Origin: Breznakibacter xylanolyticus
GTDB taxonomy: Bacteria; Bacteroidota; Bacteroidia; Bacteroidales; Marinilabiliaceae
Length of the DNA: 64,000 bases
NCBI RefSeq assembly: GCF_003254275.1
Contig: NZ_QKZK01000002.1
Span: forward strand, 1 to 64,000
Reading direction: 5' to 3'
Shown: positions 37,275 through 47,539 of the stretch, one piece after another
Layout: the number at the start of each line of letters is the position of its first letter
Position numbering within the stretch: the first letter of the stretch is position 1
Notes under the pieces: generated by a model
The model's database searches: none
Told to the model about the DNA's origin: nothing
Seen by the model: the letters and a program-made list of their open reading frames with translations, nothing else
Position numbers and translations under genes: made by a program

Positions 37275-37350
37275 CGCATTATTTCCCTGTCGCAATAGCA
37301 CAGCGATGTGTTATTGCTTTGATGTCAGGCTAATAATGCGTTTTATTTTT
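37275..37350 (+). ncRNA. Structured RNA candidate between zapA and rny
   Basis: A 66-nt fold can be drawn by hand: an outer 9-bp helix CGCATTATT (37275-37283) with AATAATGCG (37332-37340), an inner CCTG (37286-37289) with CAGG (37326-37329), a 2/8-nt asymmetric internal loop, and an 11-bp hairpin from 37292 to 37317 closed by a GCGA tetraloop of the GNRA class. A T-rich run (37341-37350) follows. It may be a terminator-linked small RNA, an rny leader element, or a 6S-like RNA (6S-Flavo type). The pairing is direct observation; the class is inference. Confidence 0.5.
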
Positions 37351-37363
37351 TAAACCTCAGACA

Positions 37364-38893
37364 ATGGAAATAGTAATAGGATTAGTTGCTTTTCTGGTGG
37401 GAGGCGGCGTGGCTTGGGTGATTTTTGCCAAAGCCCTGAGTGCCCGCAACCGGAAAATCATTCAGGAAGCAGAAACAGAGGCCGAAGTGATTAAAAAAGA
37501 TAAGATTCTTCAGGCCAAAGAAAAGTTTTTACACCTCAAGACCGAACATGAGAAGGAAATCAATGCCCGCAATGCAAAAATGCTGGCCAACGAAAACCGC
37601 CTCAAACAAAAGGAACTCTCCATCAACCAAAAGATAGAGGAACTGCAACGCAAGACCAAAGAAGCCGAAGTGGCCAAAGAAAACCTGACGGCTCAAACGG
37701 AAATTTTGGAACACAAAAACGAGGAAATCGAACGCCTCCACCGCCAGCAGGTCGAACAGTTGCAAACCATCTCAGGGATGTCGGGCGAAGAAGCCAAAGA
37801 AATGCTCATTGAATCGATGAAGGCCGAAGCCAAAACCGAGGCCATGAGCTACGTCAACGACATCATGGACGAGGCCAAAATCAACGCCAACAAAGAAGCC
37901 AAACGCATTGTTCTGCAAACAGTGCAACGCGTGGCGACCGAAACGGCCATTGAAAATTCGGTGACCATCTTCCACATCGACTCTGACGAAATCAAAGGTC
38001 GCATCATCGGCCGCGAAGGACGTAACATTCGGGCACTGGAAGCTGCCACCGGCGTTGAAATTATTGTGGATGACACCCCAGAGGCCATCGTACTGTCGGC
38101 ATTCGACCCTATGCGCCGCGAAATTGCCCGTCTGGCTTTGCACCAACTGGTGACCGATGGCCGCATTCACCCTGCTCGCATCGAAGAGGTAGTGAACAAA
38201 GTTCGCAAACAAGTAGAGGAAGAAATTATTGAAACCGGTAAGCGGACGACCATCGACCTGGGCGTTCACGGTCTTCACCCCGAATTGATTAAACTGGTGG
38301 GTAAAATGAAATACCGTTCAAGCTACGGTCAAAACCTGCTGCAACACGCTCGCGAAACGGCCAACCTCTGTGCCATCATGGCATCGGAATTGGGTCTGAA
38401 CGCCAAGAAAGCCAAACGCGCCGGCCTGCTACACGATATTGGTAAGGTATCCGATGAGGAACCAGAATTGCCACACGCAATCCTTGGGATGAAACTGGCC
38501 GAAAAATACAAAGAAAAGCCCGAAATTTGCAACGCCATTGGTGCCCACCACGACGAGGTGGAGATGACCACCATGCTGGCTCCCATCATTCAGGTGTGCG
38601 ATGCCATCTCCGGTGCTCGCCCGGGTGCACGCCGCGAAATCGTGGAATCGTACATCAAGCGTTTGAAAGATCTTGAAAACATCGCCCTCTCCTATCCCGG
38701 CGTGATGAAGACATACGCCATTCAGGCCGGTCGTGAGTTGCGCGTGATTGTGGGAAGCGAAAAAGTTTCGGATAAAGAAGCCGAAAGCATGTCGTATGAC
38801 CTGGCTCGCAAAATCCAAACAGAGATGACATATCCCGGTCAGGTGAAAATCACCGTGATTCGCGAAACACGTGCCATCAGTTATGCCAAGTAA
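37364..38893 (+). CDS. rny: Ribonuclease Y
   Basis: The 509-residue endoribonuclease has an N-terminal membrane anchor ([18 protein letters not shown]), a long coiled coil to about residue 190, a KH domain ([20 protein letters not shown]), and an HD domain with the metal motif GLLHDIGK and [10 protein letters not shown]. RNase Y starts mRNA decay at the membrane. Length and domain order are standard. It has its own downstream terminator, and the upstream intergenic region contains a strong RNA fold. Confidence 0.96.
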   Translation: MEIVIGLVAFLVGGGVAWVIFAKALSARNRKIIQEAETEAEVIKKDKILQAKEKFLHLKTEHEKEINARNAKMLANENRLKQKELSINQKIEELQRKTKEAEVAKENLTAQTEILEHKNEEIERLHRQQVEQLQTISGMSGEEAKEMLIESMKAEAKTEAMSYVNDIMDEAKINANKEAKRIVLQTVQRVATETAIENSVTIFHIDSDEIKGRIIGREGRNIRALEAATGVEIIVDDTPEAIVLSAFDPMRREIARLALHQLVTDGRIHPARIEEVVNKVRKQVEEEIIETGKRTTIDLGVHGLHPELIKLVGKMKYRSSYGQNLLQHARETANLCAIMASELGLNAKKAKRAGLLHDIGKVSDEEPELPHAILGMKLAEKYKEKPEICNAIGAHHDEVEMTTMLAPIIQVCDAISGARPGARREIVESYIKRLKDLENIALSYPGVMKTYAIQAGRELRVIVGSEKVSDKEAESMSYDLARKIQTEMTYPGQVKITVIRETRAISYAK

Positions 38894-38913
38894 ACCAATT
38901 TTGGTTTCAACAT

Positions 38914-38942
38914 AAAAAAAGCGACTTCGGGTCGCTTTTTTT
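38914..38942 (+). terminator. Rho-independent terminator of rny
   Basis: GCGAC and GTCGC pair around TTCGG, flanked by A7 and T7-8 runs that extend the stem, so it can work on both strands. It lies about 20 bases past the rny stop. Confidence 0.85.
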
Positions 38943-39072
38943 ATTCAGAGTAACCTGTTTTTGATTTAATTTAGATGGTCGTTTATCCGCCCGAACGACA
39001 CCGAACAACAATAAAATTTTACACCCATCACTTAAGGCTTATATTCATCAACTTTTTAAACAAAAACAGCAA

Positions 39073-39561
39073 ATGGGTTTCAAAAAAATATCACTAACGG
39101 AATACCTAAAACTCCACAAAAAACAGAACCCCCACTGTAATATCACAGAGGTGAAAAAACAACTCAACCAAACCTTAAAGGACTATCAAAACGGGATAAA
39201 ATGTACTTGTGGAAACGATATCTGGGTAATTGGCTCAGCTTTTGTGGGCAACAGCTGCTTTACTTGCATTAAAGGGGAAAGCTATCCCACCGATGATTAC
39301 GAAATAGACATTGCCATGCACAAACGCACACCAGTAAAGGGGCGCAGACATATTGACCAAATTGATCCAATGGAAATCAATGGCTATTTTGACGATGATG
39401 GCTACGAAATCAATATGGATCTCGTTCCCAAACCCGATTTATGCATTACCTGCGTGCATGAGGACGATCCCAACACGGAAATTATTTGCAATCTCACACG
39501 GTGTGACGATTATGGAAATGGGCCGTTTATTTGCCATGATTACAGAAATAGAAATGCTTAA
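39073..39561 (+). CDS. Cys-rich protein of unknown function
   Basis: I do not recognise this 162-residue protein. The N-terminus is basic and helical (FKKISLTEYLKLHKKQ). Cysteines occur in pairs that could bind zinc: CTCGND near 54, SCFTC near 73, CITC near 127 and CNLTRCDDYGNGPFICHDY at the end. The mid region contains HKRTPVKGRRHIDQIDP. It has no signal peptide and is probably cytoplasmic. It stands alone between the rny terminator and the nucleotide-sugar genes, with a lower GC content than these neighbours, and could be a recent acquisition. Confidence 0.65.
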   Translation: MGFKKISLTEYLKLHKKQNPHCNITEVKKQLNQTLKDYQNGIKCTCGNDIWVIGSAFVGNSCFTCIKGESYPTDDYEIDIAMHKRTPVKGRRHIDQIDPMEINGYFDDDGYEINMDLVPKPDLCITCVHEDDPNTEIICNLTRCDDYGNGPFICHDYRNRNA

Positions 39562-39621
39562 GAAAAAGTTGACAACAACCGCCATATCAATCTTCACACG
39601 AAAAAAAGACGAAACGCCACA

Positions 39622-40608
39622 ATGACCCTACTCACCCACACCAACGTATTGGTTACCGGCGGAGCCGGATTCATCGGCTCCAACCTGACGGAACGCCTGC
39701 TCGAACAAGGCAACCAGGTGACCTGTCTGGATAATTTTGCCACGGGCAAACGCGAAAACATCGCCCCCTTTCTGTCGAACTCCAACTTTCGACTCATCGA
39801 AGGAGACATCCGCCACCTCGACACCTGTCGACAAGCCTGCTTGGGGCAATCGGTGGTGTTGCACCAAGCCGCATTGGGCTCTGTGCCCCGCTCTATCAAC
39901 GACCCTATCACGTCTAACGATGTGAATGTAGGCGGCTTTGTCAACATGCTGGTGGCAGCCCGCGACAACGGCGTGCGACGCATGGTGTACGCGGCCAGCT
40001 CATCGACTTACGGCGACAGCAAGCAATTACCCAAAGTGGAGGATAACATCGGGCGACCGCTCTCGCCCTACGCCGTTACCAAATACGTCAACGAACTGTA
40101 TGCCGATGTGTTTGCCCGCACCTATGGCATGCAATTGGTGGGATTGCGATACTTTAATGTATTTGGCCGCCGCCAGGATCCCGACGGGGCTTATGCTGCC
40201 GTGATTCCCAAGTTTGTCAAGTCGCTCATCGCCATGCAGTCGCCCACCATCAATGGCGACGGCTCGTTTTCGCGCGACTTCACATACATCGACAACGTCA
40301 TACAGGCGAACCAATTGGCAGCCATCACCGACAACCCACAAGCGGTGAACACGGTTTACAACGTGGCCTTCGGCGAGCAAACCTCGCTCAACGAACTCAT
40401 CGCCATCCTCAAGCAATTGCTAAGCCGATATAACCCGGCCATTGCCAACGTTGCCATTCACTACGGTCCCGAGCGACAGGGCGATGTGCCCCATTCACTG
40501 GCATCTATACAAAAAGCACAATCACTGCTGGGTTATGCCCCGCAATTCAACATTCAAAATGGGCTTTCGCAAGCCATCGACTGGTATTGGCACTATTTCA
40601 ACCAATAA
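39622..40608 (+). CDS. NAD-dependent UDP-sugar 4-epimerase (WbpP/Gne-like SDR)
   Basis: The 328-residue extended short-chain dehydrogenase has the NAD motif TGGAGFIGSNLTERLL, the catalytic SSSTYGD and YAVTKYVNELYADVF with the YxxxK pair, and FNVFGRRQDPDGAYAAVIPKF. The order of motifs is like WbpP/TviC-type UDP-N-acetylglucosamine 4-epimerases. It likely supplies a nucleotide sugar for surface polysaccharide. It is followed by gmd and fcl on the same strand, but there are no glycosyltransferase genes next to it. Confidence 0.85.
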   Translation: MTLLTHTNVLVTGGAGFIGSNLTERLLEQGNQVTCLDNFATGKRENIAPFLSNSNFRLIEGDIRHLDTCRQACLGQSVVLHQAALGSVPRSINDPITSNDVNVGGFVNMLVAARDNGVRRMVYAASSSTYGDSKQLPKVEDNIGRPLSPYAVTKYVNELYADVFARTYGMQLVGLRYFNVFGRRQDPDGAYAAVIPKFVKSLIAMQSPTINGDGSFSRDFTYIDNVIQANQLAAITDNPQAVNTVYNVAFGEQTSLNELIAILKQLLSRYNPAIANVAIHYGPERQGDVPHSLASIQKAQSLLGYAPQFNIQNGLSQAIDWYWHYFNQ

Positions 40609-40675
40609 CACGAGAACAAACCTCGGCACATCGACAACAACATTGGCGATAAAAGCGATTTTTTAAAACAAACAT

Positions 40676-40683
40676 TATCTTTG
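40676..40683 (+). promoter_or_regulatory. -7 box of the gmd promoter
   Basis: TATCTTTG fits TAnnTTTG and lies 48 bases before the gmd ATG. No clear -33 TTTG is visible, so confidence is moderate. Confidence 0.4.
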
Positions 40684-40731
40684 TGGCCGACAAAAATAAA
40701 ACCCTATAATAGAACCATCTCACACTTAAAA

Positions 40732-41847
40732 ATGGCAAAAGTTGCATTGATCACAGGCATCACCGGACAGGATGGCGCCTATCTGGCAGAATTTCTGCTC
40801 AAAAAAGGATACATCGTGCACGGCATCAAACGCCGCTCATCGCTTTTTAATACCGAACGCATCGACCACCTGTACCAGGATCCGCATGTGGACAACCGCA
40901 ATTTCTTTTTGCACTACGGCGACCTGACCGATTCGACCAACCTGATTCGCATCATTCAGGAAACCCAACCCGACGAGATTTATAACCTGGCGGCCATGAG
41001 CCATGTGCAGGTGAGTTTTGACACCCCCGAATACACCGCCAATGCCGATGGCATCGGTACACTTCGCATCCTGGAGGCCATTCGGTTATTAGGACTGACT
41101 AAAAAAACCCGTTTTTACCAGGCATCCACCAGTGAGTTGTACGGTTTGGTGCAGGCCGTGCCCCAAAGCGAAACCACCCCGTTCTATCCCCGTTCGCCCT
41201 ACGCGGTGGCCAAACTTTATGGCTACTGGATTACGGTAAACTACCGCGAGGCTTATGACATGTATGCCTGCAACGGCATCCTGTTCAACCACGAGTCGCC
41301 CATTCGCGGGGAGACTTTCGTGACTCGCAAAATCACCCGCGCCGTGTCGCGCATCGCTCTGGGTATGCAGGACAAACTGTTCCTGGGTAACCTGTCGGCC
41401 AAGCGCGACTGGGGTCACGCCAAAGATTACGTGAAAGCCATGTACCTGATGCTGCAACAGGAAAAAGCAGAAGATTATGTAGTGGCCACCGGTGTAACCA
41501 CCGAAGTGCGCGACTTTGTGAAGATGGCTTTCCACCATGTAGGCATCGATGTGGCCTTTACGGGCGAAGGGGTAAACGAAAAAGGCATCGTGAAGAGCTG
41601 TCGTAACGCTGCTTACCAACTGCCGGCCGGCACCGTAGTGGTAGAAGTCGATCCACGTTATTTCCGCCCCACCGAAGTGGATTTGCTCATTGGCGATCCC
41701 GACAAAGCCAAGCAAAAGCTGGGCTGGGAACCTGAATACACCTTAGAGACACTGGTGGAAGACATGATGAAAAGCGACCTCAAACTGATGAAAAAGGACA
41801 AATACCTCCAAGAGGGCGGCTTCAAAACCATGAACTATTTTGAATAA
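40732..41847 (+). CDS. gmd: GDP-mannose 4,6-dehydratase
   Basis: The start at 40732 gives [20 protein letters not shown]; an upstream in-frame start at 40681 lies over the promoter and is unlikely. Family motifs include [18 protein letters not shown], the QASTSELYG catalytic loop, [19 protein letters not shown] (YxxxK) and the C-terminal [12 protein letters not shown]. It converts GDP-D-mannose to GDP-4-keto-6-deoxymannose, the first step to GDP-L-fucose. The stop overlaps the start of fcl by one base. Confidence 0.95.
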   Translation: MAKVALITGITGQDGAYLAEFLLKKGYIVHGIKRRSSLFNTERIDHLYQDPHVDNRNFFLHYGDLTDSTNLIRIIQETQPDEIYNLAAMSHVQVSFDTPEYTANADGIGTLRILEAIRLLGLTKKTRFYQASTSELYGLVQAVPQSETTPFYPRSPYAVAKLYGYWITVNYREAYDMYACNGILFNHESPIRGETFVTRKITRAVSRIALGMQDKLFLGNLSAKRDWGHAKDYVKAMYLMLQQEKAEDYVVATGVTTEVRDFVKMAFHHVGIDVAFTGEGVNEKGIVKSCRNAAYQLPAGTVVVEVDPRYFRPTEVDLLIGDPDKAKQKLGWEPEYTLETLVEDMMKSDLKLMKKDKYLQEGGFKTMNYFE

Positions 41848-42938
41848 TGAACAAAGACGCTAAAATATTTATAGCCGGCCACAACGGGTTAGTTGGGTCG
41901 GCTATTTTACGTGGTCTGAGCCAAAAAGGCTACACCAACATACTGACCCGCACCCGCAAAGAACTCGACCTGGGCAACCAGGCGGCTACCCGTGCCTTTT
42001 TTGAGGCAGAAAAGCCAGAATACGTATTTTTGGCCGCAGCCAAAGTGGGCGGCATCATGGCCAACAACACCTATCGCGCCGATTTTATTTACGAGAACCT
42101 CCAGATTCAAAACAACATCATTCACAGCAGTTGGCAAACCGGGGTGAAGAAACTGCTCTTTTTGGGCAGTTCGTGCATCTACCCCAAAAACGCCCCCCAG
42201 CCCATGAAGGAGGATTGCCTGCTGACCGATGTGTTGGAATATACCAACGAACCCTACGCCATTGCCAAAATTGCAGGAATCAAAATGTGCGAATCGTACA
42301 ACCTGCAGTACGGCACCAACTACATTTCGGTGATGCCCACCAACTTGTATGGCCCCAATGACAATTACGATTTGGAAAAAAGCCACGTACTGCCGGCACT
42401 CATCCGCAAAATGCATTTGGCTCATTGCCTGGAAACCAGTAATTGGGAAGCCCTGACATCAGATTTCAACAAGTTGCCGGTGGAAGGCATCAATGGAAAT
42501 GCACCAAAGGCCGCCATTCTGGCCATTTTGGCCAAATATGGCATTGTAGGCAATGATGAGGGTAACGTATCGGTGAACCTTTGGGGAACCGGAACACCCT
42601 ACCGCGAATTTCTGCACAGCGACGACATGGCCGCAGCTTGCATCTACCTGATGGAATCGGTCGATTTTAAAGACATCGTGGCCGCTTCGGGCGAAAAGGA
42701 AATACGCAACACCCACATCAACATTGGCGTGGGACACGACCTCACCATCAACGAACTGGCCAACATCGTGAAACGCACCACCGGCTTTACAGGCCACCTC
42801 AACTGGGACAGCTCCAAACCCGATGGGACCTTCCGCAAGCTGATGAACGTGAGCAAACTGGAGAAACTGGGATGGAAAGCCACCATCACGCTCGACAAGG
42901 GCATAGATTCGGTTTACAAGGCCTACACAGTAAGATAA
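41847..42938 (+). CDS. fcl: GDP-L-fucose synthase
   Basis: The 363-residue SDR enzyme carries [38 protein letters not shown] and [15 protein letters not shown] (YxxxK). It reduces and epimerises the gmd product to GDP-L-fucose. It has an insertion after the [11 protein letters not shown] segment (about residues 195-235, with [19 protein letters not shown]), as in other Bacteroidota enzymes, which explains a length greater than the E. coli form. It is translationally coupled to gmd and followed by a strong terminator. Confidence 0.95.
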   Translation: MNKDAKIFIAGHNGLVGSAILRGLSQKGYTNILTRTRKELDLGNQAATRAFFEAEKPEYVFLAAAKVGGIMANNTYRADFIYENLQIQNNIIHSSWQTGVKKLLFLGSSCIYPKNAPQPMKEDCLLTDVLEYTNEPYAIAKIAGIKMCESYNLQYGTNYISVMPTNLYGPNDNYDLEKSHVLPALIRKMHLAHCLETSNWEALTSDFNKLPVEGINGNAPKAAILAILAKYGIVGNDEGNVSVNLWGTGTPYREFLHSDDMAAACIYLMESVDFKDIVAASGEKEIRNTHINIGVGHDLTINELANIVKRTTGFTGHLNWDSSKPDGTFRKLMNVSKLEKLGWKATITLDKGIDSVYKAYTVR

Positions 42939-42956
42939 CTTTCGATGAATCCATCG

Positions 42957-42992
42957 AAAAACCCGTTAGACTGATGTCTAACGGGTTTTTTT
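42957..42992 (+). terminator. Rho-independent terminator of the gmd-fcl operon
   Basis: ACCCGTTAGAC (42961-42971) pairs perfectly with GTCTAACGGGT (42976-42986) around TGAT, and a T-run follows. A very strong intrinsic terminator. Confidence 0.9.
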
Positions 42993-43042
42993 AATTCTCG
43001 TCTCCCTGCCGTTGTATCTTTACAGAACCTCATCTCCAATAA

Positions 43043-44172
43043 ATGAAGGTTCTGACCTACATCAGCCTGTTATTGTTACTGCCACACTGTCAGATGAAGC
43101 CGGTGCGCAACCGATGTGGCAATTCAGCGGGCAGCTATCGACGTGGGGCAGTGTGGCCACCGAAGCCATTGCCCCGCTCAACATGGGTGGGCGTTACATT
43201 CCCAACATTCATTGGGCGGAAGTCAACACCAACCACCATCGCATTGATATGGATGCGGCCATCGACCTCCATGGCAACCTTACCTTTAAGCAACTGAACG
43301 ACAGCAAATCTGAAACGGAGTTAAAACCCTACCGCTTGTGGGCACGCTACTCAGGGCGACAATACGAAATCAGGGGTGGACTGCAAAAAATCAATTTCGG
43401 CTCAGCCACGCTATTGCGCCCGCTGATGTGGTTCGACTCCATGGACGCCCGCGACCCGTTGCAAATGACCGATGGCGTGTGGGGTTTGCTGGGACGTTAC
43501 TATTTCCTGAACAATGCCAACCTGTGGGTGTGGGCACTAATGGGCAACACACAACAGCGCACCTGGGACATGGCTCCCACTCGCCTCCATGTGCCCGAAT
43601 GGGGCGGTCGTTTACAACATCCGTTGGGGCAGGGGGAGATGGCGCTGAGCGGGCATCACCGTGCCACCGAAGCCCTTCCATCTGCCACCATCCCACTACC
43701 CGCGGGGCACGAAAACCGAATTGCCCTGGACGGCAAGTGGGACGTAGGTCCCGGCCTTTGGTTTGAGGGGGTGTGGATGGGGCAAAACAGGCCGTCGGTC
43801 GATGACACCCACCATCTGCTGCTCACTGTGGGAGCCGACTACACTCTGGCATTGGGAAACGGGGTGATGGTGATGCTTGAACATCTAACGATGACGACCG
43901 GAAAACAAGCATTTCAAAACGAGCATTCCGAAGCCATCACAGCCGCTTCCTGCTCCTATCCTATTGGCATGGGTGGCAATTTGCACTATCTTGTCTATCA
44001 TGATTGGCACCAACATCGGCAGCACCATTTCATCAACTGGAAACAACAATGGAACCACTGGACACTGTACCTGATGGCCTTCACCAATCGCGGAACAATA
44101 TACCTTCCCGACCATGAAGGCAATCGTTTTGCCGGAAATGGCGGCATGGTGATGGTGGTTTTTCATCATTAG
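43043..44172 (+). CDS. Probable outer-membrane barrel protein with a frameshifted signal peptide
   Basis: A signal peptide (MKVLTYISLLLLLP) starts at the ATG at 43043, but the body of the protein, from TLSDEAGAQPMWQFSG onwards, is in another frame that is open from 43012 to 44172. Adding one base near 43080 would join them and give a normal signal ending in GAQ. The open frame's own first codon (TTG at 43012) overlaps a promoter-like TATCTTTA, so it is not the real start. The mature part (about 365 residues) has alternating aromatic and polar residues typical of beta-barrels. It heads an ABC export cluster. It may be a pseudogene or contain a sequencing error. Confidence 0.6.
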
Positions 44173-44271
44173 TTTTTTTAGTTTACGGGTTCAGAATATT
44201 TGTGTCATATTCATATTTATTGCCAATCATCCTTCACTTGCCCCAAAACCATAAAACCAAAACCATAAAAA

Positions 44272-44982
44272 ATGCCCCTCATCGAACTCCAACATCTGAC
44301 CAAACAGTTCCCCACGGGCAATGGATTCTTTACAGCGCTTAAGGATATCACGCTTTCCTTTGGCGAGGGCGAGTTTGCCGGCTTGGTAGGCCCGAGCGGT
44401 TCGGGCAAAACCACGCTGCTCAACATCATCGGGTCACTGGACGTTCCCACAGCCGGATCGGCACGCGTGATGGGTCAGCCGGTGGGATCGCTTACCCACC
44501 GGCAGGCAGCTGACCTGCGTAACCACCACATCGGCTTTATCTTTCAAACCTATAACCTGTTGCCGGTGTACACGGTATATCAAAACGTGGAGTTTGCCCT
44601 GCTGCTTCAAAAGCGAAACGATGCCCAACGCCGTACTGCGGTGTGCGATGCCCTGGAATGGGTCGGGCTCACCGATAAAATGCACAGCAAACCCGCCCAA
44701 CTCTCCGGTGGCGAGTGTCAGCGTGTGGCCATTGCCCGAGCCATGGTCAAACGCCCCTCCATTGTGCTGGCCGATGAGCCGTCGGCCAACCTCGACGCCG
44801 AGAATTCGCACCACATCTTGCAAACCATGCAAGCCCTCAACCGAGACCTGCACACCACCTTCATCTTTGCCACCCACGACGAAAAGGTGATGCACTACCT
44901 GCAACGCATCATTACGCTGCGCGATGGTGTGGTCGAAAACGACCAATGGCATTCTCCATCGCCTCACCAACCACCAAACTAA
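44272..44982 (+). CDS. LolD/MacB-type ABC transporter ATP-binding protein
   Basis: The 236-residue ATPase has Walker A GPSGSGKTT, a Q-loop in FIFQTYNLLPVYTVYQNVE, the signature LSGGECQRVAIARAMV, Walker B IVLADEPSANLD and the switch histidine in ATHDE. The FQTYNLLP segment is typical of the LolD/MacB/FtsE group, which powers mechanotransmission rather than transport through the membrane. Two FtsX-fold permeases follow directly, the first starting 5 bases after this stop. Confidence 0.92.
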   Translation: MPLIELQHLTKQFPTGNGFFTALKDITLSFGEGEFAGLVGPSGSGKTTLLNIIGSLDVPTAGSARVMGQPVGSLTHRQAADLRNHHIGFIFQTYNLLPVYTVYQNVEFALLLQKRNDAQRRTAVCDALEWVGLTDKMHSKPAQLSGGECQRVAIARAMVKRPSIVLADEPSANLDAENSHHILQTMQALNRDLHTTFIFATHDEKVMHYLQRIITLRDGVVENDQWHSPSPHQPPN

Positions 44983-44987
44983 ACGCC

Positions 44988-46160
44988 ATGCTTAGCCTCA
45001 GGCTCGCCTTTCGCAATTTGATGGGAGCCGGTCTCCGCACCTGGCTCAACGTATTTGTGTTGTCGGTAGCCTTTGTAGTCATTGTGTTTTACAACGGCAT
45101 GCTCGACGGCTGGAATCAACAAGCCAAAGCCGACACCCGCGCCTGGGAAACTGGCAGCGGCCAGTTGTGGCACGCACAATACAACCCCTTCGATGCCTAT
45201 TGCCTCGAAGATGCCCACGCCCTTTTGCCCCCGGCATACGAGCAATCAATTGACGAAGGTGACATCACCCCCGTGCTCATCACTCAGGCCACTGCCTACC
45301 GGGACAACCGCATGCAAAACATCCTGCTCAAGGGCATTGCTCCGGAACAAATCGTCGTGAAACTTCCCACGCATTTACTTGACGACGCCCATGAAGAGAT
45401 GCCGCACGTAATCATAGGCAAACGCATGGCCGCAGCATCGCATCTCACAGTACACGACACCCTGCTGATACGCTGGCGCGACCGCCATGGCACCTTTGAT
45501 GCCTGCCAAGTGATAGTGGCCGGTATCTTTGGCAGCAACGTGCCCACCATCGATAATGGACAGATGTGGATGAACCTCACCCGATTGCAACAAATGACCG
45601 GCCTCTCCGGCCATGCCACCCTGATGATTGCCGGACCGGGCTATCAACACACGCCCCAACCCGGCTGGATATTCAAGGACGACACCGAATTACTAAAGGA
45701 ATTCAGCGACATCATCCGTGCAAAAAAATGGAGCAGCAGCGTCATTTATGGATTGCTGCTGGCCATAGCCCTGCTGGCGATATTCGACACGCAGGTGCTC
45801 TCCATTTTTCGACGTCAAAAGGAAATTGGCACCTACATCGCCCTGGGCTTGACACGCGGCCACGTGGTAGGTCTGTTCACCCTTGAGGGAAGCGCCCAAA
45901 GCCTGCTGGCCATCATCGTAGGAACCCTTTGGGGCTTGCCCCTGCTGTGGGCGTTGCACGTCAACGGCATTGCCATGCCCGGGGCGGCCGACGAAATGGG
46001 ACTCACCATTGGCGAAAAAATTGTGCCTGTATACAGCTTTGCCATGGTGGCGGCCTCTATCGTTCTAGTGACAGTGTCGGCCACCCTGGTGAGTTATCTT
46101 CCTACCCGAAAAATCCTGCATCTCCATCCTACCGATGCACTCAAAGGTAAACTGATATGA
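44988..46160 (+). CDS. FtsX/LolE-type ABC permease 1
   Basis: The start at 44988 gives MLSLRLAFRNLMGAGLRTWL; an upstream ATG at 44946 overlaps the ATPase gene. The protein has one N-terminal membrane helix (about 18-40), a large periplasmic domain, and three C-terminal helices with the FtsX-type segment FRRQKEIGTYIALGLTRGHVV. It forms the membrane part with permease 2, whose ATG overlaps this stop. Confidence 0.88.
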   Translation: MLSLRLAFRNLMGAGLRTWLNVFVLSVAFVVIVFYNGMLDGWNQQAKADTRAWETGSGQLWHAQYNPFDAYCLEDAHALLPPAYEQSIDEGDITPVLITQATAYRDNRMQNILLKGIAPEQIVVKLPTHLLDDAHEEMPHVIIGKRMAAASHLTVHDTLLIRWRDRHGTFDACQVIVAGIFGSNVPTIDNGQMWMNLTRLQQMTGLSGHATLMIAGPGYQHTPQPGWIFKDDTELLKEFSDIIRAKKWSSSVIYGLLLAIALLAIFDTQVLSIFRRQKEIGTYIALGLTRGHVVGLFTLEGSAQSLLAIIVGTLWGLPLLWALHVNGIAMPGAADEMGLTIGEKIVPVYSFAMVAASIVLVTVSATLVSYLPTRKILHLHPTDALKGKLI

Positions 46161-47431
46161 TTGGCTTCCTGCTCATCGGCATCCTCAGGGATAAAAGTCG
46201 CAGCCTGCTCCCAATGCTGGTGGTGGGCGTGGGCGCCATGCTCACGGTGTTTCTGCACTGTTGGCTCACGGGCATCATGGGCGACTCCATTGAGCTGAGT
46301 GCCCGCTTTGCCACGGGGCACCTCAAAGTGATGACACGCCCCTATGCCGCCGAGGCCGAACAGATGCCCAACGAACTGGCCATCATCGGCGTGGGGCAGT
46401 TGATGGACGAACTCAGCCAAACAGCTCCGGACATGCAATGGGTGGCGCGCATCCGCTTTGGTGCCCTACTGGACGTGCCCGACTCACTGGGCGAAACACG
46501 TGCCCAGGGGCCGGTAACGGGGTGGGCTCTCGACCTGCTAAGCCCCGGGAGCAGTGAGGCACAACGCCTCAACCTAGCATCGGCACTCACATCGGGTCAT
46601 CTGCCCCAGCAGGCAGGGCAAGCCCTCATCACCCACGACTTTGCCACCCGCTTTGCCGTAATGCCCGGCCATCGAATCACCCTCATGGGCAATACCATGA
46701 ACGGGAGTCTGGCTTTTGCCAACTTCGAAGTGGCCGGGACGGTGCGTTTCGGCTCGTCGGCAGTGGATCGGGGCGGCATTTTCATTGACCTGAGGGATGC
46801 CCAAATGGCTTTCGACATGCGTGATGCTGCGGGCGAAGTGCTGGGATTTTTCCCCAAAGGCTTTTATGTTGACGCCACGGCACAAGCAGTGCAACAAGCA
46901 TTTGAAGCACAGCATAATAACGACACCGACGAATACGCCCCGGTGATGATGCGGCTAAGCCAACAAGCAGGCATGGCCGATTATCTGGCCTATGCCAACA
47001 CCATGGGCAGCATCATGGTGATGGTGTTTGTGCTGGCCATGTCGGTGGTGCTGTGGAATGCCGGCCTGCTGGGCGGGCTGCGCCGTTATCGGGAGTTTGG
47101 ACTCAGACTGGCATTGGGCGAATCAAAAGGACACATCTACCGCACGCTTTTAGCCGAAGCCGTGCTCGTTGGCACACTGGGGTCGACAGTGGGAACTGCA
47201 GTGGGGCTGGCACTTGCCTTTTGGATGCAAACGGTGGGCATCGACCTGAGTGAAATGATGCCCAATGCATCGTTGATGATGCCCTCTGTGGCGCGTGCGG
47301 CCATCACGCCGCCGGCCTATGGCATCGGTTTTATTCCGGGATTGCTGTCGATGGTGCTGGGCAACGCCCTCTCGGGCATCGGCATCTACAAAAGAGAAAC
47401 AGCACGGTTGTTTAACGAATTAGAAGTATGA
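46157..47431 (+). CDS. FtsX/LolE-type ABC permease 2
   Basis: The 424-residue protein has the same topology as the preceding permease: an N-terminal helix (LLPMLVVGVGAMLTVFLHCW), a periplasmic domain of about 230 residues, and three C-terminal helices with RRYREFGLRLALGESKGHIYR. The start overlaps the previous stop by 4 bases. The pair plus the ATPase form a complete type VII ABC system. Confidence 0.88.
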   Translation: MIGFLLIGILRDKSRSLLPMLVVGVGAMLTVFLHCWLTGIMGDSIELSARFATGHLKVMTRPYAAEAEQMPNELAIIGVGQLMDELSQTAPDMQWVARIRFGALLDVPDSLGETRAQGPVTGWALDLLSPGSSEAQRLNLASALTSGHLPQQAGQALITHDFATRFAVMPGHRITLMGNTMNGSLAFANFEVAGTVRFGSSAVDRGGIFIDLRDAQMAFDMRDAAGEVLGFFPKGFYVDATAQAVQQAFEAQHNNDTDEYAPVMMRLSQQAGMADYLAYANTMGSIMVMVFVLAMSVVLWNAGLLGGLRRYREFGLRLALGESKGHIYRTLLAEAVLVGTLGSTVGTAVGLALAFWMQTVGIDLSEMMPNASLMMPSVARAAITPPAYGIGFIPGLLSMVLGNALSGIGIYKRETARLFNELEV

Positions 47432-47539
47432 CTTTTTTTTACGGTTTAGGGCGTATGATTGATAAGTTGACAGGATAAACTATTTAACTGCCACATCCAC
47501 AATTAAACCCAAAACTTCAAAACTAGAAACCCAACACAC

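Noticed and set aside
43012-43042. TTG at 43012 as the start of the barrel protein
   Set aside because: It overlaps a TATCTTTA promoter-like box and does not give a signal peptide.
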